In this document: in pieces, positions 34,301-46,832 of the stretch
How positions within the stretch are numbered: position 1 is the stretch's first letter
Layout of the letters: each line of letters opens with the position of its first letter
Source of the DNA: Ottelia alismoides
Lineage: Eukaryota; Streptophyta; Magnoliopsida; Alismatales; Hydrocharitaceae
Length of the DNA stretch: 64,000 nucleotides
Assembly (NCBI GenBank): GCA_037367405.1
Contig: JAZKJV010000091.1
Coordinates: forward strand, 806,001-870,000
Direction of reading: 5' to 3'
The notes under the pieces: model-generated
Database searches by the model: none
Told to the model about the DNA's origin: nothing
The model's input: only the letters and a program-made list of their open reading frames with translations
Translations under genes and position numbers: made by a program

Positions 34301-37300
34301 ACATTTTCTTATGGATTTTTTCGGGTGTATCTATTGAACGGATTTTAGAACTGTTGCACCTCACACTAGGGTTTTGTTTATTTCTTCCACTGAATCATGC
34401 GCTTTGTCATGATCAGGCTGCTCTATCCAGTGATTCCAACGGGGCATCAAAAATGGAACTTGTGAGATGCCAGATCACAGTCTTTTATGATTACTGGCCG
34501 CTAAGTGAGGTGCAATCTTTTTCCTTTGGACCTCATATGTTTAAATTAGTTTCATGCCTTTGGACTTGATATCCCAATTATAAATTTATGTTAGGAATTT
34601 TCGCAAACCACAAATAGCTCTATAAATGTTTTCTTTACCCTTGCTTGCTAAGAGGCAATGGATCGGACTTAACCCATATGAGATCTTTGTCAATCATGGC
34701 CTCGGGCTTTGGTTTTACACACACACACAAGCATCTATACCAATGAGCAGATGTCTCATTTGGACCGAGATAACACTAATTTTAGAATTGTTACACGTGG
34801 AGAATAATGAGAGAATGAAAGAGCTTGTTTTATTCAAGGGGTTTAGGGGTCGTTGTATAGGACAAAACCATAGAAAACGAAAAGGACAAAATACATAAGT
34901 GCTCCTGATGGGATTACAAGAATATTCGTTGAACCTCATAATGTGCTACTAACACTCCCCCTAAAGTTGGAGCATATTTATCAGTCATGCCCAACTTGGA
35001 TACAATCCAAGAAAGTCGCTTCTTGGGTAGTGCCTTTGTGAATACATATGTAAAGCTGAAGATCTGTGTTGATATGAGTTGTAATCTTCCCAATCCGGGC
35101 AACATCACGAATAAAGTGCTAGTCAACCTCTATATGCTTGGTTCGCTCATGAAACACAATATTTGTGGCAATATATGTAGCAGATTTGTTGTCACAGTAT
35201 AACGGAATAGGAGCAGTGGCAACAATACCAAGTTCTTGCATAAAAGTTAATAGCCACGTGATCTCACAAGTAGCTTGAGCCATCACCCTGTACTCTGCTT
35301 CTGCACTAGATCTAGATACATCAGTCTGTTTCTTGCTTCTCCAAGTAACAAGATTTCCTCCAACCATCATAGCATAGCCCTTGGCGGAGCGTCGATCCTC
35401 TGGTGAGCCTGCATAATTAGCATCAGCATATGCAATAACAATGTACCCATTTGCCCCATAAAAGAGGCCATACCCTAGTGATTCCTTCAAGTATCGTAGA
35501 ATCTGAAGAACATCCTGTCAATGATTGTAACAAGGTTGCTCCATGTGTTGGCTAACTCTGCTCACTATATAAGAAATATCAGGTATGGTGACAGTAAGAT
35601 AAAGAAGTTTCCTAACTATGCTTTTGTATCGAGTAACATCTTCGAACACATGATCAGAGGATGTGAAGTATTTCTTAGGGTTCGCAGGAATGCCAACGGG
35701 CTTGCATCCAAGTAATCCAGCTTCAACGAGGATGTCTAGACACTCTGTAGTGCGTAATACTTCTATGCCCAAGAAATAATGTAGTGGACCAAGGTCCTTG
35801 GTAATAAAGACCTTCAGTAGAAAGACCTTGGTCTCCAGTATCTGTTTGTCATCATCCCCTGTGATAACCATATCATCCACATAGACTGCAAGTATAACAG
35901 TACCAATTGTTCATCTTCTGACAAATACAGAATAGTTCGAGGTCGTTCTCTGGAAGCCAAGAGTGTTGATCTCTGCAGTAAGTTTGATGCAACGCGGAAT
36001 TAATAAATAGAGCTAATTTATTTATGTTTGTCATTAATTAGAGCCCGATTTTATTATCAAGTTGTTGCAATTTTTATTTAAATAAAAGAGATCGCATGTG
36101 ATCTCAATTAGTGGTCAAATTAGGTAGTTAATCGGTTAGAATCAATTAGGATAATTAGAGTCAAAGTTGAACTTTAAATTTGAATTTCCTTTCTAATTAT
36201 GTAGTCCCATCCCTCCTATATAACGGAGTGGTAGTATACTATTTTAAACCAGTTGAAGTTGCAGTTAAAATTGAGATTTATCTCTCGCTTTTCTCTATTC
36301 CTTCTCCCTCGACACGATCTACGCTCTTCTCTCCTCAAACCACTCGCATCCAGCGAGCCTTCTCTTCTTCTTCCCTCTAATTTCTTCTTCCACCATAATT
36401 TCGACCATCAAAATTATTTTTCTACCGTTTATGAATTTCTTATTTGCATCAATTGGTATCAGAGAACGGCCTACAGATTATCCTCACGATCTGACGATCT
36501 GTCCAGACGTTCGTGCCGGCATGCAATGAAAGACTATCACTTGTCGGAACGTAAACGACGAGCCAACGGAGCCTACAACAAGGAGGTGATGGGCATATTG
36601 CTCGAGTTCCAATCAAAATTACGAGATTTGGTTGCTGATTTGAGACCTTAAGCGCCGTCTAAATCGTTGCCAAAAAGGTTGTTGATACACCACCTCGTGC
36701 CCTCGAAACTTCCATCCAAGTTCCTGATGAAGAAAGCCCAGAAAAACTCACCATCGAAGATGATCTCCTTGCTGTCCATACAGTTTCAGACCTTCCGTCG
36801 CCTGATAAGTCAACTCCAACGCCGCCCACGACCCTCTCGCAGGCCCCTACCGCCACCCTCGCCCCTCCAACAACCATGTCAGTCACCTCGCAGGCCCTCC
36901 TCACCATTCTCGCACCTCCAGCATCCCTAGCCCCGCTGCACCTCCCTTCCCCCTCCAAAATGACTCCATCACCTCCCCCATAATCCCCAACCCCACTGCT
37001 GCCCAACCCGCCCTCCCACCCGCATCGACACCGTCGCTGACCCCTCCCACAGCCCACCCGCCTACCTACAACCTCTCGACACTGTCGCCGCCGTCTCAAC
37101 ACACCCACATCCGCCTCCTGTCGCCCCTTTCTGCTCCACCTTTCCCCTCCCTACCCGCTGCCTCCTCCATCTCGTCCCTTTGTTGCCACCACTCTCGTTC
37201 GTAAGCAGGCCCTTGCTTCCCAAGCCTTAGGGCGTTGGGGGTGGCACCATCGTTCTTCTAGATGGGTACAGGAGGTTTGTCCGTTTTTAAGGTCGATCTT

Positions 37301-40300
37301 AGGCAATGGTTTGGGCTTCAGGTTTTAGACGGATGATTGATCATAAAGCGGTACCTTGGGTCAATGATTCTTGAGGCTCTTGGCTCTTGCCACTTACTCC
37401 AACGCTTTCGTGACAGAAATTTGGGATGGTCAATCTTTTCTCCCATGCTTCAGATACGTGCTATCTGACCAGAGAATGGAGGAGCTGGTGTTGATGTTGG
37501 GGGCTTTTGAGAATGTGATTGGTCCCTCTGAAGGCAGGGACTGTTGGTGTTGGAAGGATGGGAATTTTTCAGTAGGGAAGGCTTACAAAGTGCTGAAGGG
37601 TCATCGGATTTATGACCTAGGTGGTTGTGAGTCAGACTGCAGAAGAATTTGGAACTGGAAAATTCCAGCTCATGTGAAAGTCTTCATATGGCTTTGCAGA
37701 AGAGGTAGATTGCTTACTGGGGACATATTTGTGTGGTTCGTCAGGAATGACAACCCTTCGTGCCCGAGATGTCATGAGGGGGTGGAGGATGCGAATCATT
37801 TGCTTTTCAACTGTAGAAGCTCTGCTGATGCGTGGTCTGCCCTGGGAAATCACGAGGTCCTCTGTAGCGGCATGGTGGATTTTAGGGAATCCATAGGCGA
37901 AAGATGGAGAGGCACGGTGAAAGAGCATACTAGGTGCTTGGCACTGTTATGGGTGATTTGACTGGCCAGAAAAGGTGCTGTGTTCCATAGGGAGAGAGTG
38001 TTTGCTGACAATATTGTGGCGCATGCTAAGGCGCTCGCCGAGGAATGGATGATGTAATTCTAATTTTTTTTATATTGTCGACTATCACAAGCTTGCAACG
38101 TTTCTTTAAAAAGGTGATTAATGGTGATGTTTTTTGGCATGCATCTATATGGCGGAGGCCCTTTTTCCTTAAAAAAACCTTTTGAAGAATGAAATGACAA
38201 CCAGATACATGAGTAAATGTGAATAGTTACTCTGATTCTATTGTCCTGTATGTTTTTTGATCTGATTTCGTCCCTCGAACTGACCATCTCAGTTTCGACA
38301 TGGGAGGTTGGTTACAACTATTTCCAATTGGTTCTTTCAAGCGATCTGAGTAAGTTGGACACAGTCTGGTCAGAAGCTAACCACTAGCACGGTAGCACCA
38401 AGTTAACTTGGTCTTGGATATCTTGTTTATTACAATTTTTATACCAATTTTCTTTCAGGCTTGTAGGAGGTTAACTGATTGTGGAGTAATTTAATTTGAT
38501 CTTTGGGGTTTTCTCAACTCTCCGTGTCTTGCAGATTTTAGAGTCCATGTTGCCAGATAATATGGTTATTCCCGCAGCATTTGAAACTGTAGGCCATATT
38601 GCTCACTTAAATCTAAAAGAAGAACATTTGCCTTACAAGAACCTCATTGCCCAGGTTTTTAAATAAACGTTGTTCCATGCGTTCAATTCTTTCTGTTTGA
38701 GTTCTGAAGATTGAGACTTCTTTTCAGGTGATTTTGGATAAAAATATGCCCAAGATACAGACAGTTGTGAATAAGATTGATGCCATTCAGAATGAGTACA
38801 GAACGATGGATCTTGAAGTTTTGGCTGGAAACCATTCCCTTGTGACCACATTAGTGGAGAATGGAATCCGATTTAATGTTGACTTAGCAAAAGTGTAAAG
38901 TCATCTTCTTTTACTATATGCATTGTGCTTTGTGAGAATGGGTCACGCTTCTTTCATAATGAAATCGGTTTTGTTTGTATGATCCTTAACAGTTTCAATT
39001 TGATTTGTTTCAACTGTAACTAGCCTTAAAAATCCACAATGAAATAGCATCCCTAGACTCTGCTTCTGCTTCCTGAAATGATGCTGTCGTTTTGTAGTGG
39101 TCCATATCATATATAGTTATATCCTACCCCAAGTTGGTCACCTTATAGAATTTCCTTTTCATCTAATGCCTACTAATAGTACATGCTTCCGCTCGGTGAA
39201 CTTCGTCATTATAAAGACTATTCATTTATGAAATTGCAGGTACTGGAATTCCCGGCTAGCTACTGAAAGGCAAAGACTGGTTTGCTGCTTCTCTCATGAC
39301 GATATTGTCTGTAAGTTTGCCATTCAGCTGGTGTCCTGTACTTCTTTTATCTTTCTCGACTAATTTGTAGGCCAGATTGTTTTCCATGCTATCTATTATA
39401 CTCTAGGTTTGTTTCTTCTTGAATATCGAAGGGACTAGCTTGAGGATTCTACTATGGTAAATTTGTCTTTTGGGTCTTTGTTGTTGCCTATTTTGGGTTT
39501 AAGTGACGTGATTTAGTATAACAAAAAACAAACTAGTATTGTTATTCAATATCGAAGTGAGCTGTTGCTTCTTCAACAAACAAGATTTGGGTTTCAAGTG
39601 AGCTGTTTAAAAAAAACTAGATTCGAAAGTAAAAACAAACTAGATTCGAAAGTAAAAACAGTAGGAGGTGGTGGTGGCATATGAGAGACTACATGAGAAG
39701 GGGATTGCGAAGTAGGAGGGGTACATAAACCTCTTCACCATTCTAAGCAGTCATACTTGTTACCTGTAGGAGTAAAGTACATAGCCGACTCAAAGAAAGT
39801 GACATCATCACTAACGTAGTACTTCCATCTAACCAGATGAAAGCAACAATACCTTTCCTACGTTCGTGAGTATTCTAGAAAGACACACTTGATAGCTCTG
39901 GGAGAGAGCTTGTCACGACCAAGGGTCAGGTGGTATACAAAAGCCACAGAACCAAAGGCAAGAGGTGTTACTTATGGAGAAAAGATCCTTATTAAGAAAT
40001 GCAATAAAAAATGGACATTTTCACCTAACACAGAGGGCGACGCTCGGTTGACCAGATAACAAGCAGTAAGAACATCCCCCCATAATGAGTGGGGAGTATG
40101 ACTCTGAATGAGAAAAGTCCTGTTCTCATCAAGAAGATGACGGTGTTTACGTTCTGCAACATGATTCTGCTGAGAAATGTAAGGGCAAGACGTTTGATGT
40201 AAAGTGCTATGAGACCTGAAGAATTGAGATAGATGAATAATACAAAACTCCAAGCTATTATCAGAATGAACATGCTTAATCGTAGCAAAAAAATTCTTTA

Positions 40301-43300
40301 ATTCATAAAATATAAAATTAAATGCCATATCCAGCTTCAGACATGTTTTTCAAAAGAGAAACCCATGATAACAATAAAAATAACCTTTTCCCACATCAAG
40401 TAGGGTCAACTACATGGATTCTTTACCTCCATTCAGATCTATCTTGGGTCATTCTCGGGCTTAGATCCAAAAAACTAAGATCCCTTCATATAGTTTCATT
40501 CCAACACTTCTTGGGCCTTCCTCGCCCTCTCTTAGCTGGCTCAACATCCTAAATCTCGCATCTACTACTCGATGCATCAGCTGACCTCCTTTGCAAATGG
40601 CCAAACCACCTTAAGCGGTTTTCTCGCTTCTTATCTTCGATCGGAGCTACACCAACTTTCATTCTGATTGCATCATTCCGATTCCTATCTTTACGTGCGT
40701 GTCTACACATCCACCTTAGCATTTTCATTTCTGCTACGTCCATTCTCTGCACATGTCTATGGTTCACAGGCCTACATTCTGATCCATAGAGCATAGCAGG
40801 TCTCACGGCTGCTTTGTAGAATTTCCTTTAATTTTCAAAGAAATTTTCTTATCACATAGAACAACAAAGGTACCTCTCCACTTTAGCCGACGTGCATTTA
40901 TTCTATTAGTAACATCTCTATCAATTTTCCCATCATCTTGCAAAATAAATTCCAGGTATCAAAAAGAATCCCTCTTCTGAATGTTGTCATTACCAATCTT
41001 TCCATCGATTCCTTCATCATTGCTTCCATCAAAAGTGCACTCCATATATTTAGTATTAGCCCTACTTATACGAAATCCTTTAGTTTCCAATGCATGTCTC
41101 CGGACCTCAAGCTTCTCATTTACTTCATTTCTAGTTTCATCAATTAACATAATATCATAAATAAATAATATACACCAAGGTATCTCATCATGAACATGAC
41201 ATGTCAACTTGTCCATAATCAACGTACAAAGAAATGGACTCAAAATTGAACCTTGATGTAAACCATTGTTGATGTCAAAATAGCCAGCCATCTCATACTG
41301 AATCCTTATACAAGATAAAGCCGTATCATTTATATCCTTTATGAGGTTAATGTTTTGAACATGTACTTGTCTCTTCTCCAAAACTCTCCATAGTATCTCA
41401 CATGGGATAGAATCATAAGCCTTCTCTAAATCAATAAAAATCATATTGGGGTTTTCTTTTTAAATCTACAATTCTCTATTGTTTGCCTCAACAAATGGAT
41501 GGCTTCAATGGTTGAGCGACATGACATGAATCCGAATTGATTTTCTTTTACTTTGGAAACTTGCCTCAACCTTCATTCAATCACACGCTACCAAATTTTT
41601 AGAGTGTGACTCATTAACTTGATGCCACTGTAATTTGAACAAATTTTAAATGTCTCCTTTGTTCTTATAAAGAGACACTTGGATACTTCTTCAATCTTCA
41701 GGCATTTTCTTGCTTCGCCAAATAACATTGAATAAATTTGTAAGCCAAGTCAAACCACACACACCTAAAACTCTCTATACTTCTATAGGAATGTCGTCCG
41801 ATCCTACACCTTTCCCAGGTTTCATAATCTTCGAAGCCTCTTCTACTTCTTTTCTTTGTATTCGTCTATAGCTTGCCTGATTCAAGTAACTTTCTCTGTT
41901 TCCTTCCCCAGTGAAAAGCTTATAGAAATACTGCTTCCATCTAGTTTCTATATCCTTCTGAGTAACAAGCATGTGACCTTCCTCATCCTTAATTCATCTC
42001 ACTTGGGAAAGGTCTTTGGGCTTTCTTTCTCTTGCTTTGGCCAACCTGAATATATCCTTCTGGCTCTCCATAGAGTCGAAATTTTTGTATAAAACTTCAT
42101 AAGCTTTTGACTTAGCTTCGCCTACAACCTTCTTTACTTCTTCGCTATTTTGTAGTTTGTGACACCTCGTCTGCTGAAAAGAGAAACCCATGATAATCTG
42201 GAATAATCATCGACAACTACAAGATAAAACACGTGCCCCTGATTGTCTGGGACATGACTGGGACCTCGGATATCAAAATGTACCAACTCATATAAAGAAC
42301 TAGTGCTATGACTCTGACAACCATGATGACTAGAACGATGATGCTTCCCAAGTCGACCAGTCTTACACTTAAAGGTAGATCTGGAAGAAATCTGAGGGAA
42401 GACTCTACACAACTTCTGCAGAGGAAGATGACCGAATCGAAGATGCCACATGTAGGGGAAGATCGACCCAATGGGAAAGAAAGAGACATCTACATATGAA
42501 GGTTAAACTAGTCTGTAGAGACCCTCTTGCTCACGACCACATTTAATCACTCTGCTCGTGAGTATATTCTGGAACACAAGAGAAGAGGAGTCAAATATAA
42601 CACGATATTGTAATTCCTTGGTGATTTGACTAATATATAATAAATTCATCGAATAATCAGGAGCATGAAGAACATTTTGCAGGTGCATGAATCGTGTCAG
42701 TCTAATTCCTCTTGTCTTGTAACGGGGGAATGTGTCCCATCAACAATAACCACTATTTTGTCAAGCTGAACAATTTTGTAGGAAGTGAACAAAGCCCTAT
42801 CTCCACATAGGTGATGACTCTTATGAGTAGCACCGGAATCTATGATCTAATCCGGGAGGTCTGCCATGTGACAAGTAGTGAGGACATAGGCAATGTCTGA
42901 AGTGCATGTAGATGCAGAGGCAACGAAGTCGGACGAGCCTGATTAAGCACTAGAAATACCGGAAGTGGGAGACATGATCTCCCTCAGACGAGAGACAAAC
43001 TCATAGAATCTCTGATCAGAAGCTATGGCGGGAGTCACATGAGTCTCAACCTGCTCAGCAGCATAGGCAGATGCCCGAAAGCCATGCTTGGAGTAGCATG
43101 TCTCCTCTGAGTGACTAGATCAGTGACAATACATGCATGGCTTGCGTGAACGATCGATCCTCTACCATGGACACCTCGTCCTATAAATTGTGAAGATCCT
43201 CCCTTGTCGGGAGATGCATCCATAGCTGAGGGGATATGAGAGAAAGCAGATGAAGGGACTGCGGTCCTTTTTTGTCTGCGGTATGCTTCCTCTATGGGAG

Positions 43301-46300
43301 GTATGGTGGCATCTGCAAGACTGCAAGTAATTGGGACTGTACGCTATCATACTCTGGATCAAGAGCCGCCAAAAAGACACCAATCATTGTGGCATTCCTG
43401 CATGGTTTTTGCTGCTCCGGCGTTGTAGCAAGAGGTATGGAGGTGTAGAGCTTCTCAAACAAGCCCGCGAGAGATGTGTATAGGGTGTGAAGAGGATAAC
43501 CATTCTGCTTCATCATGATTAGTTGGCCTCATTCATCTTGTCAATGAGCTCTGGACCTTTGAAGGCACCCGAGGATGGAATGCCGACCTTGTTGTCTGAC
43601 ATGATGCCTGAAATAGATGAAGACTAGGGTTGTGGACTGGAGTAAACACATCTACACGAACATACAAGGAATCAGTTGTGTGTGCAGACTCTGCCCCAAC
43701 CATTCCCATCAATCAAGGAAGCACTCTGGGTCTCGTAGATAGACTAGAAGTCTGATTTTACCGCGAATGGTCCAAAATCAGACCGTTTTGATATCTTGGG
43801 AGGTGCAAACTTGTGATAAAAGACCTCCCATGCCCTAGATCTTGATGGGCATCACCGGAAATAGTGTTAGAAGAACCCTTAACCGGCGGAAAAGGAGCAC
43901 GGGGCTGAAAAGGATCCCAATGCAGGCCCTTTGGATTGCAAAGGGGCTGCTGGAGGGGAGATTCGGTGACCGCGCAAGGCCTAGGACCTTTGGGCGCCAC
44001 TGCTGGTGGCCTCCAGTAGTCGCTTGTGGCTGTTGCGAGGATCAGCTGGGCCCCTACGGGATTTGGGTTGCACCGCTGGTGGTCGAGCAGTCGCTCTCGA
44101 CGAGCTGGTGGTGGCCACCGGTGGTTGTGGGGCTGCGTGCGTGGCCGCACGAGGACTCGAGGATGAGGTTGGCGGGTGGGTGGCGAGCAGGGTCATAGAA
44201 CTCTAGTCTAGGACTGTCGCTTTGATACTTGAAAGAAAATACATAGCTGTTTATTCATTTGGCCCTAAGGTTATCTTATATAAATATGAGAAACATTGTT
44301 GAGCAAATTACATAACAAAGACATACTGAAAACAAAATAAATAAATATGACAAGATAAAATAATTCTCAACACTTCAGCTTAGACAACACGGTATTTCTT
44401 GGAAGAGAAGTGCAAGGAGGCCAGTGAATGTTATTCCCTGGTGAAATCCTCTAGCTGTTATTGTATAGTAGGCTCTATTTTGTTGAAGATAGCAGGCTCT
44501 ATTATTTTCAAAAAAAAAGAAGGCTCATCCACCATTTGGCTCTTGGGACATTTCTCGAAAGGCATAAGGAGTCATTGTTCTTGGAAGAGACTTATTCGCT
44601 CGTAGGAGGTGAAAAACTTCATTTCACTAGTTGATCCCCAGAAATTGCACCTACTTATCACACGCCTATTTCTAATTATCGAAGTTTTCCCTAAAACTTA
44701 TTCCTCAAAACAGTGCCACTAATGAATTTCTGAGAAGTTTGTGCTACATGTATGCCAGGAGCCTAGTTTTTTTCCTGTGGTCTCCTTTTGTTATAGTTAA
44801 TAGATAGAGATCCCATTTCTTTAATCTCATTATTGCTATATGCTTTAGCTCATATGTTAGTGCTGCGATATCTTTTCTTCAATTGCATTATACATATATG
44901 TATAGCAAGTTTATTTTCAAAATACTACGATTGTGTAGTTCCTGTATTCTCCATGGGAGCTGTATTGCATGAAGAGAAAAATAGTGAAGTAGATAAATGC
45001 AGTAGCTTGTTTGTTTGTGTATAGAAGTGCATCACGAGAGGAAATTGTACAGGAGTCAAAATAAATAAACAAGGAGGACAAGTTTTGGACATGCATTATC
45101 TTTAATATGTGGTCTATGATAAATGCCGTCCAAGATCAGCTTGACGTACATGTTATCAAACTTGATCAACATGTCATTGTCTTTAACCAACAAAGACAGA
45201 TTATATTTGTTAAACTAGGATGGAGTCAGGTTGGCTTGCGTATAGGTCTAACAGGTATATTTTTGATGTAAAGGAACCTAAGACAAGTTGGAAGTGTTGG
45301 TACTTGGCCACGTGAATACTTTGTGTCCAACTTCATCTATAATAAACACAATCTTTTGGCAGTTTTATATTATGTTTTGTTACAATCCACAGCCTTTATC
45401 TTTCTCTTTCTCTTTATGTGCATTCACATCTGATCGTTATATGTATACGACAATTATTCTTCATGAGAATTGTCTTAAAATTCCTCGTAATAGCTCTTTT
45501 ACTCTTGAATCATATCTGGTTTTGGTGCTCACACATCATGTTTTTTGGCCTTCTTGGGTGGTAGGTGACGTTTTTGCTGGGGTTGGTCCGATAGCTATTT
45601 CAGCTGCGAAGAAAGTGAAGCGTGTCTATGCTAATGATTTAAATCCAACTGCAGTTGACTATCTTGAAAGGAATATTGTTCTAAATAAGCTTGACAGGAA
45701 AATTGAGGTATTGAGGCTATTGCCTAAGAATAAGTTATACACCGATTCCTATCCTACATAATCCTAGATTTCACTGTATTTATCTTAGCTAAAAATTGAG
45801 GTACCGATTGTATCTAGATAAGGCTAACTGATATTTATCCTACATTATGATTTTAAAATTCGTTGACGCAAACTATATTTTAGATGCCACAGCACCATTC
45901 TTTCTGGTTCTATGAGACCAAAGGAAATATAGATTATCATGTATATATCTATGCTTCTACTTTTATAAAGGGTTGTAAAGAGGTCAAACTGTTTTCAGGT
46001 ATTTAACATGGATGGAAGGAGGTTTATCCGCTCGATTTTCGATGACCAACGGCCTCTATCTGTGACACAAGTTGTAATGAATTTACCAAATGACGCTCTT
46101 GAATTCCTTGGTTAGTATCTATCGATCACCTATTGCACATACTCTTTGAATAATTTTCCCTTTTTTTAGCGAACGAAGGGAGTGCTCTTTTTCTTTTTCA
46201 AAGATGAAACCTTTGGGTTTTAAGTTTTGGATTTAGACATTCTGTAGTCTTGGATTTAGACATTCTGTTTTGGATTGTATGCTGGGAATTTGATAGTAAT

Positions 46301-46832
46301 AGTAAATGGGAGCAGCATAATTCACAATGAAAATATGGTGCATTATCTGGTTGCTTCCATAATCGAATTGCGGTTCACTGAGAATTTTTATTTTGTGAGC
46401 AGATGCATTCAGGGGTGTTCTCCAGAGAAAGGCATAGTTGGAGGAGTTCACTTCTCCCCAAAATTCATGTATATGGATTCTCCAAGTCCACGGACCCTGA
46501 ATTCGATTTTCAAGAGGTGAACCTTCAACCCTGTTTATTTGTCAGTTTCTTCTGTTTCGTGGCCTGTAACGAAGCCATTTCATATGCTTCCCCCTCCTCA
46601 GAAAATTCTGCAGCGGATTACGAGAACATTGTCAAAAGTAAATCATTTCCGTTAAATTTAACATGATATTTTTTTTGTCTTGATGCAGAGGATTAAGATG
46701 GCTCTCTCAGTGTCAGCTGTTGAGGTGGAAGTTCACAGGGTCCGCCTTGTTGCGCCTGGAAAATGGATGCTTTGTGGATCTTTTGTTCTTCCAGAGACAG
46801 TTGCATTTTCAAAGCATTCTTTCCAGTGTTAA
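31377..46832 (+). CDS. TRM5: tRNA (guanine37-N1)-methyltransferase, TRM5-like, nine exons
   Basis: TRM5 uses S-adenosylmethionine to methylate N1 of G37 beside the anticodon; its start (RTFSSSSAV) could be an organelle transit peptide. Exons by splice site and homology: 31377-32187, 34417-34509, 38535-38654, 38728-38894, 39240-39310, 45565-45707, 45999-46110, 46403-46516 and 46689-46832. Recognisable blocks are [15 protein letters not shown] and [20 protein letters not shown] (exon 1), [19 protein letters not shown] (2) and [16 protein letters not shown] (3). Exon 4 has [20 protein letters not shown]. The SAM-binding motif [15 protein letters not shown] with [12 protein letters not shown] is in exon 6 and [13 protein letters not shown], the catalytic NLP-type motif, in exon 7. 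[18 protein letters not shown] is in exon 9. Frame breaks occur between the ATG-led frame and the conserved frame in exon 1 (31503-31600), and after AFRGV in exon 8 (about 46418). They may be assembly errors or a recent pseudogene. Confidence 0.88.
33250..33821 (+). mobile_element. TRIM-type mini LTR element
   Basis: Two related direct repeats, 33250-33444 and 33616-33821, start TGTAACAC and end TTACA. Between them is a 171-bp interior that starts AATGATATCAGGGCC, a diverged tRNA-iMet primer site. Flanks CAAAC and CAAAT could be a 5-bp target duplication with one change. No coding capacity. It sits in intron 1 of the TRM5-like gene. Confidence 0.75.
34900..35984 (-). pseudogene. Copia reverse transcriptase-RNase H fragment in TRM5 intron 2
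   Basis: On the minus strand from 35980 downward: [11 protein letters not shown] near 35880, [17 protein letters not shown] near 35780, [20 protein letters not shown] and [16 protein letters not shown] (RNase H, 35119-35490), [16 protein letters not shown] and [11 protein letters not shown] with the usual stop near 34980. Frames are broken by a few shifts and stops. Upstream gag, protease and integrase are missing, and the fragment is cut at 35985 by LTR element 3. Confidence 0.9.
35985..37240 (+). mobile_element. non-autonomous LTR retrotransposon, element 3 (5' part)
   Basis: The 5' LTR at 35985-36451 starts TGATGCA and ends TTGCATCA, followed by ATTGGTATCAGAG, the tRNA-iMet primer site. 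The interior encodes [15 protein letters not shown], homologous to element 1. An acidic LAVH section ([18 protein letters not shown]) and a proline-rich tail to about 37200 follow in shifting frames. The 3' LTR is missing; L1 sequence follows from about 37250. Confidence 0.85.
37250..38060 (+). mobile_element. L1-type LINE fragment (ORF2 C-terminal end)
   Basis: The plus strand encodes the end of an L1 ORF2: [18 protein letters not shown], then [21 protein letters not shown] and [18 protein letters not shown] (zf-RVT), ending near EEWMM at 38056. The open part spans 37371-37961. It lies in intron 2 of the TRM5-like gene and joins LTR element 3. Confidence 0.85.
39614..39661 (+). repeat. short tandem duplication
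   Basis: AAACTAGATTCGAAAGTAAA occurs twice in a row in TRM5 intron 5. Confidence 0.8.
40352..40371. repeat. 20-bp target duplication, left copy
   Basis: AAAAGAGAAACCCATGATAA is identical to 42177-42196. In the Copia frame it falls inside the integrase core. Confidence 0.95.
40372..42176 (-). mobile_element. RTE-type LINE inserted in Copia integrase
   Basis: An insertion of 1805 bp lies between perfect 20-bp duplications. The minus strand shows [22 protein letters not shown] (41380-41444), then [19 protein letters not shown] and [32 protein letters not shown] and [12 protein letters not shown] lie at 40549-40806. The frame is broken. The 3' end CCTTTTCCCACATCAAG (plus view, near 40384) follows an ACAATAAAAATAA tail. 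The 5' end is truncated; the endonuclease is missing. Confidence 0.95.
42177..42196. repeat. 20-bp target duplication, right copy
   Basis: Identical to 40352-40371. Confidence 0.95.
44391..45564. other. 3' part of TRM5 intron 5
   Basis: No element recognised. A TTGGGTGGTAG acceptor precedes exon 6 at 45565. Confidence 0.4.

Larger units (their letters stand above)
39680..44390 (-). mobile_element. Copia element, truncated, interrupted by an RTE LINE
   Basis: In minus orientation, from high to low coordinates: LTR-like DNA with a TTATATAAATATG box (about 44210-44390), and gag with [19 protein letters not shown] and [16 protein letters not shown] near 43300-43500. Next come a protease/pre-integrase stretch ([19 protein letters not shown] near 42650), MWHLRFGHL and [11 protein letters not shown] integrase zinc and core sequence (42200-42450), the RTE insertion, and the rest of integrase (HVAERKHRH, 39972-40328) to about 39680. 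Reverse transcriptase and RNase H are missing. It has many stops. It fills most of the 6.25-kb intron 5 of the TRM5-like gene. Confidence 0.85.
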
